A DNA stretch of 64,000 bases from Paenibacillus borealis (GTDB lineage Bacteria; Bacillota; Bacilli; Paenibacillales; Paenibacillaceae): the NCBI RefSeq assembly GCF_000758665.1, contig NZ_CP009285.1:4464001-4528000 (forward strand), written 5' to 3'. The position numbers were made by a program, and so were the translations under genes. The notes beneath the pieces were generated by a model. That model did no database searches. It was not told the DNA's origin and was given only the letters and a program-made list of their open reading frames with translations. Below, in pieces: positions 63,036 through 64,000 of the stretch (position 1 is its first letter; every line of letters starts with the position of its first letter).

Positions 63036-64000
63036 TTACGGTGCAGGCGGCTGCTTCCACTGTTTAATTACGCTTAGCAATCCCGGTACATCCAGCCCGT
63101 CGAGCGAGAAAGCTTTGCGCAGCAGATCATGCGGGATGAATTCATCGTATTTGCCGAGGTAAGGTGCTTCATCCGGGCCAAGCAGCGCAATTGCATCCGT
63201 TGCAGCGGCGGTTTCGGCAATGATCTCTTCCTCCAGCGTCTCTGCATCCGCCTTACCGGCGACCACCATATAGTAAGGCTCCATCGGGACGACGGACCGC
63301 AGACCGAGCGGACCCTTCAGGTTATTCTTCAGCAGGCGCTCCAGCGTACGGAACTGGCGGCTGCCCGCCCACGGAAGGATGAACATGGAGTCTCCTCCGG
63401 CAGGCAGAACAGAACGCGTCAGCAATCCGCTCTCCTTGGCCAGTCTCCGTGCGCGCTCCAGTCTGGCGGCCGCGCTAGGTGCAAGATACGGATACAAGGC
63501 TGTCGATCCCAGCACTTCGCGGATCTTCGTCATGATCCGGGTATGGACATCCCCTCCGGCTCCAAGCCATAAGGTGTCCACCTTGCCGCGGGAGCCTTTG
63601 ACATAGACCGCCTTGTGGCGGTTGTCGACCTCTTCCACCTTCCACAGCTTGCCGGCCAGAGTGAAGCAGTAACCCGGTGGCGGCACTGTGGTAATTGAAC
63701 CGATCTCCTCGGTGCCGTTATAGACCACATGCTCTTCATCGTCTTTGAATACGGCATAGAAGCGGAAGTTGTTGACGATCTTCTCCCCCGCCATGCCGAT
63801 CAGAAGGCTGCCCTCATCCATCTTCTCAATATGGCCCATACCCTGCATGTATTCCATGAAGGCGTCATAATCGGCGGGATCGATACTGCGGAAGGAAGGC
63901 AGGCTCAGCACAGCCTCTTTCAGATCCTCCGGCTCAGCCTCCCCCATGCTCTTCAGGATGCTCATCGTCTGATGATACAGCAGCCCGACCGGCAGCTGGC
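63036..64000 (-). CDS. Lhr-like/DEAD-box helicase, C-terminal part (5' end beyond window)
   Basis: The frame stays open to the right edge, so an ATG at 63965 is unlikely to be the start; the 11 codons before it (QLPVGLLYHQ...) continue the protein. The visible part contains PPPGYCFTLAGKLWKVEEVD and VKGSRGKVDTLW, the beta-rich C-terminal region found after the helicase core in Lhr-like/DEAD-DEAH superfamily-2 proteins of Bacillales. The helicase motifs themselves lie outside the window. Function as an RNA or DNA unwinding ATPase is inferred from family. Confidence 0.8.
   Translation of the reverse strand, partial: QLPVGLLYHQTMSILKSMGEAEPEDLKEAVLSLPSFRSIDPADYDAFMEYMQGMGHIEKMDEGSLLIGMAGEKIVNNFRFYAVFKDDEEHVVYNGTEEIGSITTVPPPGYCFTLAGKLWKVEEVDNRHKAVYVKGSRGKVDTLWLGAGGDVHTRIMTKIREVLGSTALYPYLAPSAAARLERARRLAKESGLLTRSVLPAGGDSMFILPWAGSRQFRTLERLLKNNLKGPLGLRSVVPMEPYYMVVAGKADAETLEEEIIAETAAATDAIALLGPDEAPYLGKYDEFIPHDLLRKAFSLDGLDVPGLLSVIKQWKQPPAP

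Overview
The window looks like the chromosome of an aerobic, spore-former-type Firmicute, most likely Paenibacillus. The signs are moderately GC-rich DNA, strong AGGAGG ribosome binding sites, a YesM/YesN-type two-component system beside a sugar ABC transporter with a cre-like site, a YtrA-type GntR/ABC operon, and a very large trans-AT polyketide synthase (PKS) operon. The assignment is inference from gene content; no rRNA or tRNA gene is visible.

Region 1 (about 1-39,400, minus strand) is one co-directional operon. It opens with iorA and iorB (ferredoxin-dependent arylpyruvate oxidoreductase) and continues without a real gap into six PKS genes, called here PKS1 to PKS6; PKS6 runs off the left edge. 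Reading in the direction of transcription, the assembly line is: PKS1 KS1-(AT-like remnant)-DH-KR-ACP, KS2-(dead ACP insert)-ACP; PKS2 KS3-(degenerate DH)-KR-ACP, KS4; PKS3 DH-ACP-KR, KS5-(dead ACP insert)-ECH-ACP; PKS4 ACP-KS6; PKS5 DH-KR-ACP, KS7-DH-KR-ACP, KS8-DH-KR; PKS6 ACP-KS9... No functional AT, methyltransferase, ER, thioesterase or trans-acting HMG-CoA-synthase-like cassette lies in the window, so these must be encoded elsewhere, probably to the left. The chemistry implied is a polyene chain with at least one beta-branch (module 5, cis ECH2-type domain plus an ACP doublet) and probably a second (module 2). IorAB is translationally coupled to PKS1, which lacks a loading module, so an arylacetyl-CoA starter is an attractive inference.

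Region 2 (39,400-43,500) holds small genes (a membrane peptide, a hypothetical protein, an L7/L12-C-terminal-like membrane protein) and a metal-efflux unit: a CsoR-family repressor and a P1B-4-type ATPase whose promoter carries a CsoR-type C/G palindrome and a Fur/PerR-like box. Region 3 (43,500-45,460) is a GntR-ABC ATPase-permease operon with an operator over its promoter. Region 4 (45,500-56,000) is a mixed housekeeping/accessory stretch: a polytopic GT-C-like membrane protein, an AstE/AspA-like zinc hydrolase, a bacteriophytochrome with a degenerate GGDEF domain, small proteins, a C45 acyltransferase-like hydrolase convergent with a GrpB protein, a glutamate racemase, a GNAT enzyme and a DUF4190 membrane protein.

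Region 5 (56,000-62,400, minus strand) is a sugar-uptake operon: binding lipoprotein, two permeases, Cache-domain histidine kinase and AraC-type response regulator, with a promoter overlapped by a cre-like site and a hairpin after the first gene. Region 6 (62,400-64,000) is a palindrome-rich intergenic stretch followed by the C-terminal part of an Lhr-like/DEAD-box helicase that continues past the right edge.
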